Shown: positions 6,916 through 14,473 of the stretch, piece after piece
Layout: every line of letters starts with the position of its first letter
Numbering within the stretch: position 1 is the first letter of the stretch
Assembly (NCBI GenBank): GCA_946479335.1
Contig: CAMLFP010000098.1
Coordinates: 1-15,354, forward strand
DNA: 15,354 bases
From: an uncultured Archangium sp.
GTDB lineage: Bacteria; Myxococcota; Myxococcia; Myxococcales; Myxococcaceae
Reading direction: 5' to 3'
Program-made: the position numbers and the translations under genes
The notes under the pieces: model-generated
Database searches by the model: none
The model's input: the letters and a program-made list of their open reading frames with translations, nothing else
What the model was told of the DNA's origin: nothing

Positions 6916-8526
6916 GTGGCAGCACCCGACGACGAGCTGATCGACTCCAAAGTCGAAGTTCACGACCGAAAACAGTTCGAGCTGAAGCTGGAGTACCAGC
7001 CCTCGGGCACCGACCCGCAGTCGCAGTACCTCGTCGAGACGCTCCTCTTCATCCCCAAGAGCCTCAACATCGACGAGGTGACGTGGAGCCGCGAGCAGTT
7101 CTACCGGGACCTCCACAACTACGTGCGCCTCAAGACGCCGGTGTTGTCGTTCGAAGAGCTGCTCAACGGCAGCCACTCGCCGCTCTTCCAGCTCGAGCAG
7201 CGCCTCGCGCTGGGCCTGATGGGGCCGGTGAGCGAGGTGGTCTACGACGCGAAGATGCTGGCGTGCGTGCTGCGCGGCGCGCTGCGGCGCTTCGCGCGCG
7301 GCATGAAGAAGGAATGTCAGCACCTGCTGCGCGGCGCCGAGGTCGCGCAGTGCGCGCCGCCCGAATCTCCGGAGCAGTTGCTGGCGCTCTCGCGCAAGTC
7401 GATCGCGGCCACCGGGGAGATCCTCCGGCGCTTCCGCAGCACGTCGGCGCAGCTGGGCGAGAAGTACCCGCTGGGCGCGAAGGCCGAGGCCGCGCTGCGC
7501 CTGGTCGATGAGTACCTGAGCCTGCTGGTGGAGCAGTACTTCCGCCGCATCGTGGTGAACATGGAGTCGATGCCGAAGAGCGGCGTCTACACCGAGCTGC
7601 GCCGCGAGCTGATGGACGTGGTGATCGCCGACGAGAGCTACCGCCGCACGCACCGGCTGCCGTCGGTGCTGGCGCCGTCGAGCGACAACGAGGAGTACAC
7701 GCACCGCGTGGGCTTCTTGAAGAAGTTCTGCATGAACATCCTCTTCCTCAAGATCCAGCGCAGCGCGCAGCGCAAGGCGTGGGAGGAGGTGCTGTTCGCG
7801 CTGGCCGCCGGTGGCTCGATGGCCTTCGCGCTGGGCGTGGGCCTCTTCGCGCAGTCGCGCTACCCGCAGGCGAGCTTCAACTTCTTCATGCTCGCGGTGG
7901 TCGGCTACATGTTCAAGGACCGCATCAAGGAGCTGCTGCGGCGCGCGCTGGCGGCCTACGCGGGCAAGTTCCTCTACGAGCGCACCACGCGCATCGTCGA
8001 CCCCGTCACGCAAGACGACGTCGGCGAGTGCAAGGAGAAGATCGACTACAACCGCTCGGTGCGCGTGCCCGAAGACATCGCGAAGCTGCGCGCGAAGGAC
8101 GACCTGGTGATGGTGGCGCAGGGCGAGCTCGCGGAGACCGTCATCCGCTACCGCAAGAAGATCGTCCTCGACTCCGAGATGCTGCCGCGGCTGGGTGACG
8201 GGCTGGTCAGCGGCGTCACCGACATCATCCGCCTCAACATCGGCCGGCTGCTCCACGACATGGACGACCCCGAGTACGCGCTGGAATACGTCGACCTCGA
8301 GGACTTCTCGGTGGGCCGGGTGCAGATGGCCAAGAGCTACCGCGTCGACGTCGCCTTCCGCTTCATGGTCGACGACGGCAACACCAAGCGCACCACGGTG
8401 CAGCTCATCCGCCTCACGTTGGACCGCAACGGCATCAAGCGCATGAACGAGCTGGCGCCGGAGACGGTGGTGACGCAGTCGCTGCCGGGCGCCCTCGCGG
8501 CTGACGCGCTGAGTCGCGCGGTTTGA
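6916..8526 (+). CDS. Unidentified protein with central membrane hairpin (hypothetical)
   Basis: 536 residues from GTG 6916. The open frame extends back to 6847, but those 23 codons use rare types (AGG, ATA, TCA, TGT), so they look non-coding; no Shine-Dalgarno precedes the GTG. I do not recognise the family. Visible parts: a soluble N-terminal region (1-290) rich in charged helices, including TWSREQFYRDLHNYVRLKTP (56-75), YLSLLVEQYFRRIVVNM (200-216) and the Arg/Lys-rich RRFARGMKKE (124-133). Two hydrophobic segments (about 292-312 and 318-333), separated by only a few residues, form a probable re-entrant hairpin. A C-terminal soluble domain (about 340-536) ends in beta-like strands (YRVDVAFRFMVDDG, 475-488; TTVQLIRLTLDRNG, 493-506). 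N and C termini would both be cytoplasmic. No catalytic motif is evident. The following HAD gene is 40 bp away on the same strand and may be co-transcribed. Confidence 0.82.
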   Translation: MAAPDDELIDSKVEVHDRKQFELKLEYQPSGTDPQSQYLVETLLFIPKSLNIDEVTWSREQFYRDLHNYVRLKTPVLSFEELLNGSHSPLFQLEQRLALGLMGPVSEVVYDAKMLACVLRGALRRFARGMKKECQHLLRGAEVAQCAPPESPEQLLALSRKSIAATGEILRRFRSTSAQLGEKYPLGAKAEAALRLVDEYLSLLVEQYFRRIVVNMESMPKSGVYTELRRELMDVVIADESYRRTHRLPSVLAPSSDNEEYTHRVGFLKKFCMNILFLKIQRSAQRKAWEEVLFALAAGGSMAFALGVGLFAQSRYPQASFNFFMLAVVGYMFKDRIKELLRRALAAYAGKFLYERTTRIVDPVTQDDVGECKEKIDYNRSVRVPEDIAKLRAKDDLVMVAQGELAETVIRYRKKIVLDSEMLPRLGDGLVSGVTDIIRLNIGRLLHDMDDPEYALEYVDLEDFSVGRVQMAKSYRVDVAFRFMVDDGNTKRTTVQLIRLTLDRNGIKRMNELAPETVVTQSLPGALAADALSRAV

Positions 8527-8566
8527 TGTTGGCGTGCGGCGTGATGTTGGTAGAGGCCTCGCGGCC

Positions 8567-9304
8567 ATGACTGACTACCTCCCCCGCGTCGCGATCGACT
8601 GGCAGAAGACGCTCGAGCAGATCGTCACCACCGCGGCGAACTCCGGCCCGCGTGGGCTGTTGGTGTTCGACCTCGACTCGACGGTGTTCGACAACCGCCC
8701 GCGCCAGGCGCGCATCGTGCGGGAGTTCGGCGCCGCGAAGAAACTGAGCCAGCTCACGCAGTGTCAGCCGTGGCACTTCACCAGCGGGTGGGACCTCCGC
8801 GGCGCGGTGATCGCGCTGGGCTTCTCGAAGGCCGAGGCCGACGAGCTGTACGGCGAGCTCAAGGCCTTCTGGCAGGAGCGCTTCTTCACCAGCGAGTACT
8901 GCCGCGATGACATCGAGATCGTCGGCGCGCCGCGCTTCCTGCACGCGCTCGACTTCGTGAAGGCGCGGGTGATCTACGTCACCGGCCGCCACGAGGCGAT
9001 GCGCGAGGGCACCGAGGCCTGCATCGAGCGCTGCCGCATGCCGATGCCGTCGAAGGGCGGCCACGTGCAGCTGTGGATGAAGCCCGAGTTGAAGGACGAC
9101 GACGACGCGTACAAGCGCACCACGCACGAGCACCTGAAGGCGATGGGCACCGTGCTGGCCGCGTTCGACAACGAGCCGCAGCACATCAACGACTACGCGG
9201 TGAAGTTCACCGACGCGGTGCCCGTGCACCTCGCGACCGATCATTCAGGCCGCGACGTGAAGCTGCACGAGCGCTGCGTCTCGATTCCCCACTTCGCGTA
9301 CTGA
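8567..9304 (+). CDS. HAD-superfamily hydrolase (predicted phosphatase)
   Basis: 245 residues from ATG 8567, preceded by AGAGG (8552-8556 region) about ten bases upstream; an earlier GTG at 8534 in the same frame adds 11 unlikely residues. HAD enzymes transfer phosphate through an aspartyl intermediate. Motif I is FDLDSTVFDN with nucleophile D35 and D37; motif II is IYVTGRHE with T139; the motif III lysine is probably K183 in AYKRTT; motif IV is AAFDNEPQHIND with D201. A helical cap of about 95 residues (41-135) lies between motifs I and II. The DNEP form of motif IV differs from the common DxxxD patterns, so the exact HAD subfamily and substrate are not assigned. No signal peptide, so cytoplasmic. 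It follows the membrane-hairpin gene by 40 bp and precedes the pdh operon by 82 bp; a functional link to PDH is not evident. Confidence 0.82.
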   Translation: MTDYLPRVAIDWQKTLEQIVTTAANSGPRGLLVFDLDSTVFDNRPRQARIVREFGAAKKLSQLTQCQPWHFTSGWDLRGAVIALGFSKAEADELYGELKAFWQERFFTSEYCRDDIEIVGAPRFLHALDFVKARVIYVTGRHEAMREGTEACIERCRMPMPSKGGHVQLWMKPELKDDDDAYKRTTHEHLKAMGTVLAAFDNEPQHINDYAVKFTDAVPVHLATDHSGRDVKLHERCVSIPHFAY

Positions 9305-9376
9305 CACGCTGCGGCGTTCATCTGAAGTGTGCGCGAGCGGCGGCGCTTGTTATGAGCGCGCGCGATTTTCACGAAT

Positions 9377-9380
9377 GGAG
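9377..9380 (+). promoter_or_regulatory. Ribosome binding site deciding the pdhA start
   Basis: GGAG at 9377-9380 is followed by six bases (TCACAC) and GTG 9387. This favours the GTG over the in-frame ATG at 9375, whose upstream sequence has no purine-rich element. The resulting protein begins MPSTEQLL, directly before the conserved E1 alpha N-terminal helix. Confidence 0.6.
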
Positions 9381-9386
9381 TCACAC

Positions 9387-10457
9387 GTGCCCAGCACCGA
9401 GCAACTGCTCACGATGTACAAGAAGATGCTGCTCGCCCGACGCTTCGAAGAGAAAGCGGGTCAGGCGTACGGCCTCAAGAAGATCCAGGGCTTCTGCCAC
9501 CTCTACATCGGCCAGGAGGCCGTGGTGGTGGGCATCAACGAAGCGATCCGCACCACCGACTGGGTGATGACCGGCTACCGCGATCACGTGCACCCGCTGG
9601 TGCGCGGCGCCGACGCCGGCATGTTGATGGCGGAGCTGTTCGGCCGCGACTCCGGCTACTCGAAGGGGAAGGGCGGCTCGATGCACTTCTTCGACGTGGA
9701 GCACGGCTTCTACGGCGGCTACGGCATCGTGGGCGGGCAGATCCCGCTCGCGGCGGGCATGGCCTTCGCGTCGAAGTACCGCAACGAAGATCGCGTGGTG
9801 GTGTGCAGCTTCGGCGACGCCGCGGCGAACCAGGGCGCGATGCACGAGACCTTCAACATGGCGGTGAAGTGGAAGCTGCCGGTGCTCTACGTCGTCGAGC
9901 AGAACAAGTACGGCATGGGCACCGACATCGCCCGCGTCTCGTCGGTGCCCGACATCCACAAGCGCGCGCCGGGCTGGGCGATGCGCGGTGAGTCGGTCAA
10001 CGGGCAGGACGTGGTCGAGGTCTACGAGAAGGTGAAGGAGCTGACGGAGTGGATCCGCGCCGGCAACGGCCCGGTGCTGCTCGAGGCGTACACCTACCGC
10101 TTCCGCGGGCACTCGATGTCTGACGCGGCCACGTACCGCACCAAGGACGAGGTCGAAGAGGAGAAGAAGCGCGACCCGTTGCTCACGCTCGCCGGGCAGC
10201 TGCTCAAGAAGAAGATCAAGCAGGAGCAGCTCGACGCGATCGAAGACGAGGTGAAGGGCACGGTGGAGAAGGCGCTGGCCTTCGCCGACGCCGCGCCGCT
10301 GCCTCCCGACGAAGACATCTGGCGGCACAACACGGTGGAGGAAGGCGAGCCCGACGAGCACCCGCGCGCGCGCGTGCTGGGCGCGACCGACGTGCAGTGG
10401 CCGCAGCACCCGACCGACTTCAAAGTGACCTGGGATCTGGAGCCGAAAAATGGCTGA
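9387..10457 (+). CDS. pdhA: Pyruvate dehydrogenase E1 component, alpha subunit
   Basis: 356 residues. With PdhB it forms the thiamine-diphosphate-dependent E1 that decarboxylates pyruvate and acetylates the lipoyl group of E2, feeding acetyl-CoA into the cell. Typical motifs: MTGYRDHVHPL (61-71), KGKGGSMH (93-100), GGQIPLAAGMA (116-126), ThDP/Mg site SFGDAAANQGAMHE (141-154) with D144, and EQNKYGMGT (171-179) with N173 and Y175. RGHSMSDAATYRTKDE (240-255) is the conserved loop phosphorylated in mitochondrial enzymes. The ThDP motif reads GDA...EQN instead of GDG...ENN, but the Mg ligands are kept. The acidic C-terminal tail after about residue 310 is longer than in the usual ~320-residue E1 alpha. 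A branched-chain E1 is less likely given the HSMSD loop and the neighbouring E2. The 3' end overlaps pdhB by 8 bp. Confidence 0.93.
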   Translation: MPSTEQLLTMYKKMLLARRFEEKAGQAYGLKKIQGFCHLYIGQEAVVVGINEAIRTTDWVMTGYRDHVHPLVRGADAGMLMAELFGRDSGYSKGKGGSMHFFDVEHGFYGGYGIVGGQIPLAAGMAFASKYRNEDRVVVCSFGDAAANQGAMHETFNMAVKWKLPVLYVVEQNKYGMGTDIARVSSVPDIHKRAPGWAMRGESVNGQDVVEVYEKVKELTEWIRAGNGPVLLEAYTYRFRGHSMSDAATYRTKDEVEEEKKRDPLLTLAGQLLKKKIKQEQLDAIEDEVKGTVEKALAFADAAPLPPDEDIWRHNTVEEGEPDEHPRARVLGATDVQWPQHPTDFKVTWDLEPKNG

Positions 10458-11430
10458 GCTGGCGTACCGAGATGCGTTGAATCAGGCCCTCGCTGAGGAG
10501 ATGGCGCGCGACCCGCGCGTGTTCCTCATGGGCGAAGAAGTCGCCCGCTACGACGGCGCGTACAAGGTCTCGAAGGGGTTGCTCGAGAAGTTCGGCTCCG
10601 CGCGCGTGGTCGACGCGCCCATCTCGGAGCTGGGCTTCGGCGGCCTCGGCGTGGGCGCGGCGATGGCCGGCCTGCGCCCCGTCATCGAGATGATGACGTG
10701 GAACTTCGCCATCCTCGCGATGGATCAGATCGTCAACAGCGCGGCGAAGCTGCGGCACATGTCGGGCGGCCAGCTGCGCTGCCCCATCGTCTTCCGCGGG
10801 CCGAACGGCGCGGGCGGGCGGCTGTCGTCGCAGCACAGCCAGGCGCTGGAGGCGAACTACGCGCACTTCCCCGGCCTCAAGGTGATCGCCCCCGGCACGC
10901 CGGCCGACGCCAAGGGCCTGCTGAAGGCGGCGATCCGCGACGACAACCCGGTCATCTTCATGGAGGCCGAGCTGCTGTACGGCGTGAAGGGCGAGGTCCC
11001 GGAGGGCGAGTACGTCATCCCCATCGGGAAGGCCGACGTGAAGCGCGAAGGCAGCGACGTCACCATCATCACCTGGTCGCGCATGCTGACCGCGCACGTG
11101 CTGCCCGCCGCGGAGCAGCTCGCGGCCGCCGGCATCAACGCCGAGGTCATCGACCTGCGCACCATCAAGCCGATGGACGAAGAGGCCATCGCCGCGTCGG
11201 TGAAGAAGACCAACCGCGTGGTGATCGTGGAAGAAGGCTGGGGCTACGCCGGGTTCGGCGGGCACGTGGCCGACTTCATCTCGCGCGAGCTGTTCGACGA
11301 TCTCGACGCGCCGGTGCTGCGCGTGCACGGCCTCGACGTGAACATGTCGTACGCGTCGAACCACGAGCCGCTGATCCAGCCCTCGGTGGGCCGCATCATC
11401 GAAGCGGTGAACCGCGTGCTGTACCGCTGA
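10450..11430 (+). CDS. pdhB: Pyruvate dehydrogenase E1 component, beta subunit
   Basis: 326 residues, the usual length for a free-standing E1 beta. It pairs with PdhA to build the active site. Conserved stretches: VFLMGEEVARYDGAYKVSKG (24-43), DAPISELGFGGLGVGAAMAG (55-74) with catalytic E60, RPVIEMMTWNFAILAMDQI (76-94), and RGPNGAGGRLSSQHSQ (116-131) with H129, the counterpart of the active-site histidine in human E1 beta. The C-terminal transketolase-type domain carries EVIDLRTIKPMDEEAI and VEEGWGYAGFGGHVADF. ATG 10450 lies inside the last codons of pdhA (8-bp overlap), which indicates translational coupling and equal subunit dosage. pdhC follows after 22 bp. Confidence 0.95.
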   Translation: MAELAYRDALNQALAEEMARDPRVFLMGEEVARYDGAYKVSKGLLEKFGSARVVDAPISELGFGGLGVGAAMAGLRPVIEMMTWNFAILAMDQIVNSAAKLRHMSGGQLRCPIVFRGPNGAGGRLSSQHSQALEANYAHFPGLKVIAPGTPADAKGLLKAAIRDDNPVIFMEAELLYGVKGEVPEGEYVIPIGKADVKREGSDVTIITWSRMLTAHVLPAAEQLAAAGINAEVIDLRTIKPMDEEAIAASVKKTNRVVIVEEGWGYAGFGGHVADFISRELFDDLDAPVLRVHGLDVNMSYASNHEPLIQPSVGRIIEAVNRVLYR

Positions 11431-11438
11431 CCCTTCTC

Positions 11439-11443
11439 GAGGA
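11439..11443 (+). promoter_or_regulatory. Ribosome binding site of pdhC
   Basis: GAGGA at 11439-11443 lies nine bases before ATG 11453 in the 22-bp gap after pdhB. It supports this ATG as the start and gives E2 its own initiation signal, unlike pdhB, which relies on overlap with pdhA. Confidence 0.6.
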
Positions 11444-11452
11444 TTTCTCCAA

Positions 11453-12709
11453 ATGCCCAACGCGATTCTGCTGCCTGCGCTCTCCCCTACGATGTCGGAG
11501 GGCCGCCTCACGAAGTGGCTCAAGAAGGAAGGCGACAAGATCAGCTCCGGCGACGCGATCGCCGAGGTGGAGACCGACAAGTCGAACCTCGAGATCGAGG
11601 CGTCTGATTCCGGCACGCTGCTGAAGATCGTCGTGCCCGGCGGTGGCACCGCGCCCATCGGCGGCGTCATCGGGTGGATCGGCAAGCCCGGCGAGGCGAT
11701 CCCCGACGCGCCGGCGCCCGCGGCCGCTGCGCCGGCTCCAGCGCCTGCCGCACCCGCGCCCGTGAAGGCCGCACCCGCGCCGGTCGCTGCGGCGGTTCCT
11801 CCGCCTCCGCCCGCGAAGAAGATCGCGCCCGCGCCGGTCGCCGCTGATCGGCTCCGCGCGTCGCCGTTGGCCAAGAAGATCGCGGAGACGCAGGGGTTGG
11901 ATCTTTCGAACGTCTCCGGCTCGGGCCCCAACGGGCGCATCGTGAAGCGCGACGTCGAAGAGGCGCTCGCCGCGCCGCAGGCCGGCAAGGCCGCGGGCCG
12001 CCCCATCATCCGCTCCGCGCCCGGCGTGCGTCAGCCGCCCGACGCGTTGCCCATCACGAACATGCGCAAGGTCATCGCGCAGCGGCTGGGCGAGGTGAAG
12101 CCGGGCGTGCCGCACTTCTACCTGACCATCGACGTGGAGATGGATCAGGCGCTCAAGCTCCGTGAAGAGGCGAAGAGCCAGGAGCTCAAGGTGTCGGTGA
12201 ACGACATCATCGTGAAGGCCGCGGCGATCGCCGTGCGCCGCTTCCCACGCATCAACCAGATCTACGCGGGCGATCACATCGAGCAGCTGCACACCGTCGA
12301 CGTCGGCGTGGCGGTGGCCATCGAAGACGGCCTCATCACCCCCAACGTGCGCGACGCCGATCAGAAGGGCCTCGCGGAGATCGGCGAAGAGGTGCGTGCG
12401 CTGGCGGAGCGCGCGAAGAAGAAGGCGCTCAAGCCGGAGGAGTACACGGGCGGCTCGATCACCGTGTCGAACCTCGGGATGTTCGGCATCGACAGCTTCA
12501 TCGCGGTCATCAACCCGCCGCAGGCCGCGATCCTCGCGGTGGGCAAGGTCGAGCCGAAGGTCGTGGTGCGCGACAACCAGATGGTCATCCGCCAGATGAT
12601 GTCGATCACCCTGTCGGGCGATCACCGCGTCATCGATGGCGCGGTCGGCGCGCAGTACCTCCAGGAGCTCCGCGGGTTGCTGGAACATCCGCTCCGGCTG
12701 GTTTTGTAG
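11453..12709 (+). CDS. pdhC: Pyruvate dehydrogenase E2 component (dihydrolipoamide acetyltransferase)
   Basis: 418 residues. E2 forms the complex core and moves the acetyl group from E1 to CoA. One lipoyl domain (about 1-80): ALSPTMSEGRLTKWLKKEGD (9-28) and the lipoylation loop VETDKSNLEIEA with K43. A Pro/Ala-rich flexible linker (about 84-130) leads to the peripheral subunit-binding domain (about 133-172, RASPLAKKIAETQGLDLS and GSGPNGRIVKRDV). A second linker precedes the catalytic domain (about 198-418), which ends with SGDHRVIDGA (388-397) carrying catalytic H391 and D395. NMRKVIAQRL (203-212) and SVNDIIVKAAA (248-258) are typical. Having only one lipoyl domain is common in bacteria of this type. 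No E3 (lipoamide dehydrogenase) gene follows, so E3 must be encoded elsewhere. Confidence 0.95.
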   Translation: MPNAILLPALSPTMSEGRLTKWLKKEGDKISSGDAIAEVETDKSNLEIEASDSGTLLKIVVPGGGTAPIGGVIGWIGKPGEAIPDAPAPAAAAPAPAPAAPAPVKAAPAPVAAAVPPPPPAKKIAPAPVAADRLRASPLAKKIAETQGLDLSNVSGSGPNGRIVKRDVEEALAAPQAGKAAGRPIIRSAPGVRQPPDALPITNMRKVIAQRLGEVKPGVPHFYLTIDVEMDQALKLREEAKSQELKVSVNDIIVKAAAIAVRRFPRINQIYAGDHIEQLHTVDVGVAVAIEDGLITPNVRDADQKGLAEIGEEVRALAERAKKKALKPEEYTGGSITVSNLGMFGIDSFIAVINPPQAAILAVGKVEPKVVVRDNQMVIRQMMSITLSGDHRVIDGAVGAQYLQELRGLLEHPLRLVL

Positions 12710-12742
12710 AAATTCTTCAACTGTCAGCGGGTGGTTCGTATT

Positions 12743-12766
12743 GGGGTGATTGTGAACAATCGCCCC
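12743..12766 (+). promoter_or_regulatory. Hairpin covering the translation start of the flavoprotein gene
   Basis: GGGGTGATTG (12743-12752) pairs with CAATCGCCCC (12757-12766) across the tetraloop TGAA: ten pairs, one of them T-G wobble. The left arm contains the Shine-Dalgarno-like GGGGTGAT and the first base of the best start codon (GTG 12752). No T-run follows, so it is not a classic terminator. It could lower translation of the downstream gene relative to pdhABC or act as a weak attenuator. The pairing is seen directly; the function is inferred. Confidence 0.5.
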
Positions 12767-14473
12767 GCATTTCTCACGCAGTCGCAGCAGCTGAAGACGC
12801 TGTACCGGAAGCCCGACGGGTACCTGGAGAACCCTGACGTCATCGTCATCGGCTCCGGGCTGGGCGGGCTCGCGTTCGCGTCGACGATGGCGCAGAAGCG
12901 CGGGGCGAAGGTGCTGGTGCTGGAGGCGGGCCCGGTGCCGGGTGGCGCGACGTCGGTCTTCGAAGACGGCGGCTTCGAGTTCAACAAGGGGCTGCACTCG
13001 GTCTCGGAGATGGACGCGGCGCTGACGCCGTACTCCGTCTACGCGTACACCGCCGACTACGTGACGGCCGGGCGCGTGAAGTGGGCGCAGATGCCCGACG
13101 TGCACGAGGTCACCGCGATGAAGGGCGGGTGGACGCACGAGTGGCACTCCACGCCCGAGCAGAACATCGCGGCGCTGTCGGCGCGCTACCCGCAGCACGC
13201 GGCGGGCATCGCCCGGTACTACGAGCTGGAGAAGCAGATCTCGATGCGCGGGGCGGGCTGGGCGATGACCAAGCTGCTGCCCGCCTGGGTGCCGGAGTGG
13301 GCGCGAGACGCGGCGTTCTCCGTCGTCGGCGCGCCGTGGAAGAAGTACCTCTCGCGCACCACCACCGACGTGCTGACGAAGGAGCTGGGCTTGAGCAACG
13401 AGCTCGCGACGCTCTTCTCGTACATGTACGGCAACTACGGCCGCACGCCGGAGCGCGCGCCCTTCACGCTGCACGCGGCGGTGATGTTCCACTACCGCTA
13501 TGGCGCGCAGTACCCGGTGGGCGGCCCCGGGCAGATCGCCAACGCCATCGTGCCCATCATCGAGGCGGCGGGCGGGCAGGTGGCGGTGTCGTCGGGCGTG
13601 AAGGAGATCCTGGTGGAGGGCAACCGCGCGGTGGGCGTGCGGCTCCACGACGGCACGGAGATCCGCTCCAAGGTGATCGTCAGCGGCGCCTCGGCGCACG
13701 AGACCTTCATGCGCCTGCTGCCGCGCGAGGTCTCGGCGAGGCACGGCTACACGAAGCTGTTCGAGCACCTCGGCATGAGCCCGGCGCACGTGTACCTCTT
13801 CGCGGGGTACGACCAGCACCTCGAGCTGCCGAAGCACATCGTGTGGCAGCTGCCCGACTACGAGGGCATCGACGGGCACGACCTCGCGGCGGCCGACGCG
13901 CAGTTCAAGCAGCACCGGCGCTTCAAGGGCGGCATGGCGTACGTCATCTCTCCGTCGGCGCGCGACCCGATGTGGAGCCAGCGCTACCCGAACAAGAGCA
14001 CCGTCATCGTGCTGGCGGAGGCGGGCCCGGGCTGGGCGGAGCGCGCGAAGACCGATGAGGGCTTCCGCCGCGAGCTGGAGGAGAAGACCCGCGAGAGCTT
14101 CCTGGAGACGGCGCAGCGGCATTTCCCCCAGCTGCGCGGCAAGACGCCGGCGTACGTGAAGGTCGGCACGCCGGTGGGCTGCAACGTCAACGCGAAGGAC
14201 GGCGCGTCGTACGGCCTCGAGGCCAGCCCGGAGCGCTTCTCGCGCTTCACGCATCTGTTGCGGCCGCAGACGAAGATCGAGGGCCTGTACCTCACCGGGC
14301 AAGACCCCGCGTCACCCGGCATCGCCGGCGCGATGTTCTCGGCGCGCTTCACCTACGCGGCCGTCACCGGCGACCTCTTCCACACGCTGAGCCGCGAGCC
14401 GTCACCGCTCAAAGGCCAGCTCCCTGCCGTGACGCAGACCGCGTCGTCGGGCGACTTCGACAAAGCGGCCTGA
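12752..14473 (+). CDS. Retinol saturase / CrtISO-like FAD-dependent oxidoreductase
   Basis: 573 residues from GTG 12752, chosen because GGGGTGAT matches the 16S anti-Shine-Dalgarno and lies five bases upstream; in-frame GTGs at 12731 and 12746 are alternatives, and no start codon exists between the hairpin and the Rossmann fold. The N-terminal dinucleotide-binding fold is DVIVIGSGLGGLAFASTMA (29-47), with E58 in VLVLEAG and the following PGGATS. The mid-region TLHAAVMFHYRYGAQYPVGG, followed by IVPIIEAAGG, and the C-terminal GLYLTGQDPASPGIAGAMFS (about 511-530) closely resemble the all-trans-retinol 13,14-reductase branch of the phytoene desaturase superfamily. Such enzymes reduce, desaturate or isomerise polyene double bonds. 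No carotenoid genes are adjacent, so the substrate is unknown; a carotenoid or other polyene is a guess. It sits 42 bp after pdhC and may read through from that operon. Confidence 0.85.
   Translation: MNNRPAFLTQSQQLKTLYRKPDGYLENPDVIVIGSGLGGLAFASTMAQKRGAKVLVLEAGPVPGGATSVFEDGGFEFNKGLHSVSEMDAALTPYSVYAYTADYVTAGRVKWAQMPDVHEVTAMKGGWTHEWHSTPEQNIAALSARYPQHAAGIARYYELEKQISMRGAGWAMTKLLPAWVPEWARDAAFSVVGAPWKKYLSRTTTDVLTKELGLSNELATLFSYMYGNYGRTPERAPFTLHAAVMFHYRYGAQYPVGGPGQIANAIVPIIEAAGGQVAVSSGVKEILVEGNRAVGVRLHDGTEIRSKVIVSGASAHETFMRLLPREVSARHGYTKLFEHLGMSPAHVYLFAGYDQHLELPKHIVWQLPDYEGIDGHDLAAADAQFKQHRRFKGGMAYVISPSARDPMWSQRYPNKSTVIVLAEAGPGWAERAKTDEGFRRELEEKTRESFLETAQRHFPQLRGKTPAYVKVGTPVGCNVNAKDGASYGLEASPERFSRFTHLLRPQTKIEGLYLTGQDPASPGIAGAMFSARFTYAAVTGDLFHTLSREPSPLKGQLPAVTQTASSGDFDKAA

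Noticed and set aside
6886..8568. 560-codon minus-strand open frame opposite the membrane-hairpin gene
   Set aside because: His/Arg/Glu-rich composition without hydrophobic segments. The plus-strand frame has proper helices, hydrophobic hairpin and codon bias, so the antisense frame is a shadow.
10420..12009. 529-codon minus-strand open frame opposite pdhB and pdhC
   Set aside because: Gly/Ala low-complexity stretches mirror the Pro/Ala linker of E2. No independent evidence of coding.
12710..12775. Intrinsic terminator for pdhABC at the 12743-12766 hairpin
   Set aside because: No T-run follows the stem (GCATTTCTCAC), and it overlaps the only possible start region of the next gene, so a start-site element fits better.
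11396..14302. 968-codon minus-strand open frame across pdhC and the flavoprotein gene
   Set aside because: The composition is extreme (Arg, His, Leu, Asp) with no motif, and it is antisense to two clearly identified genes.
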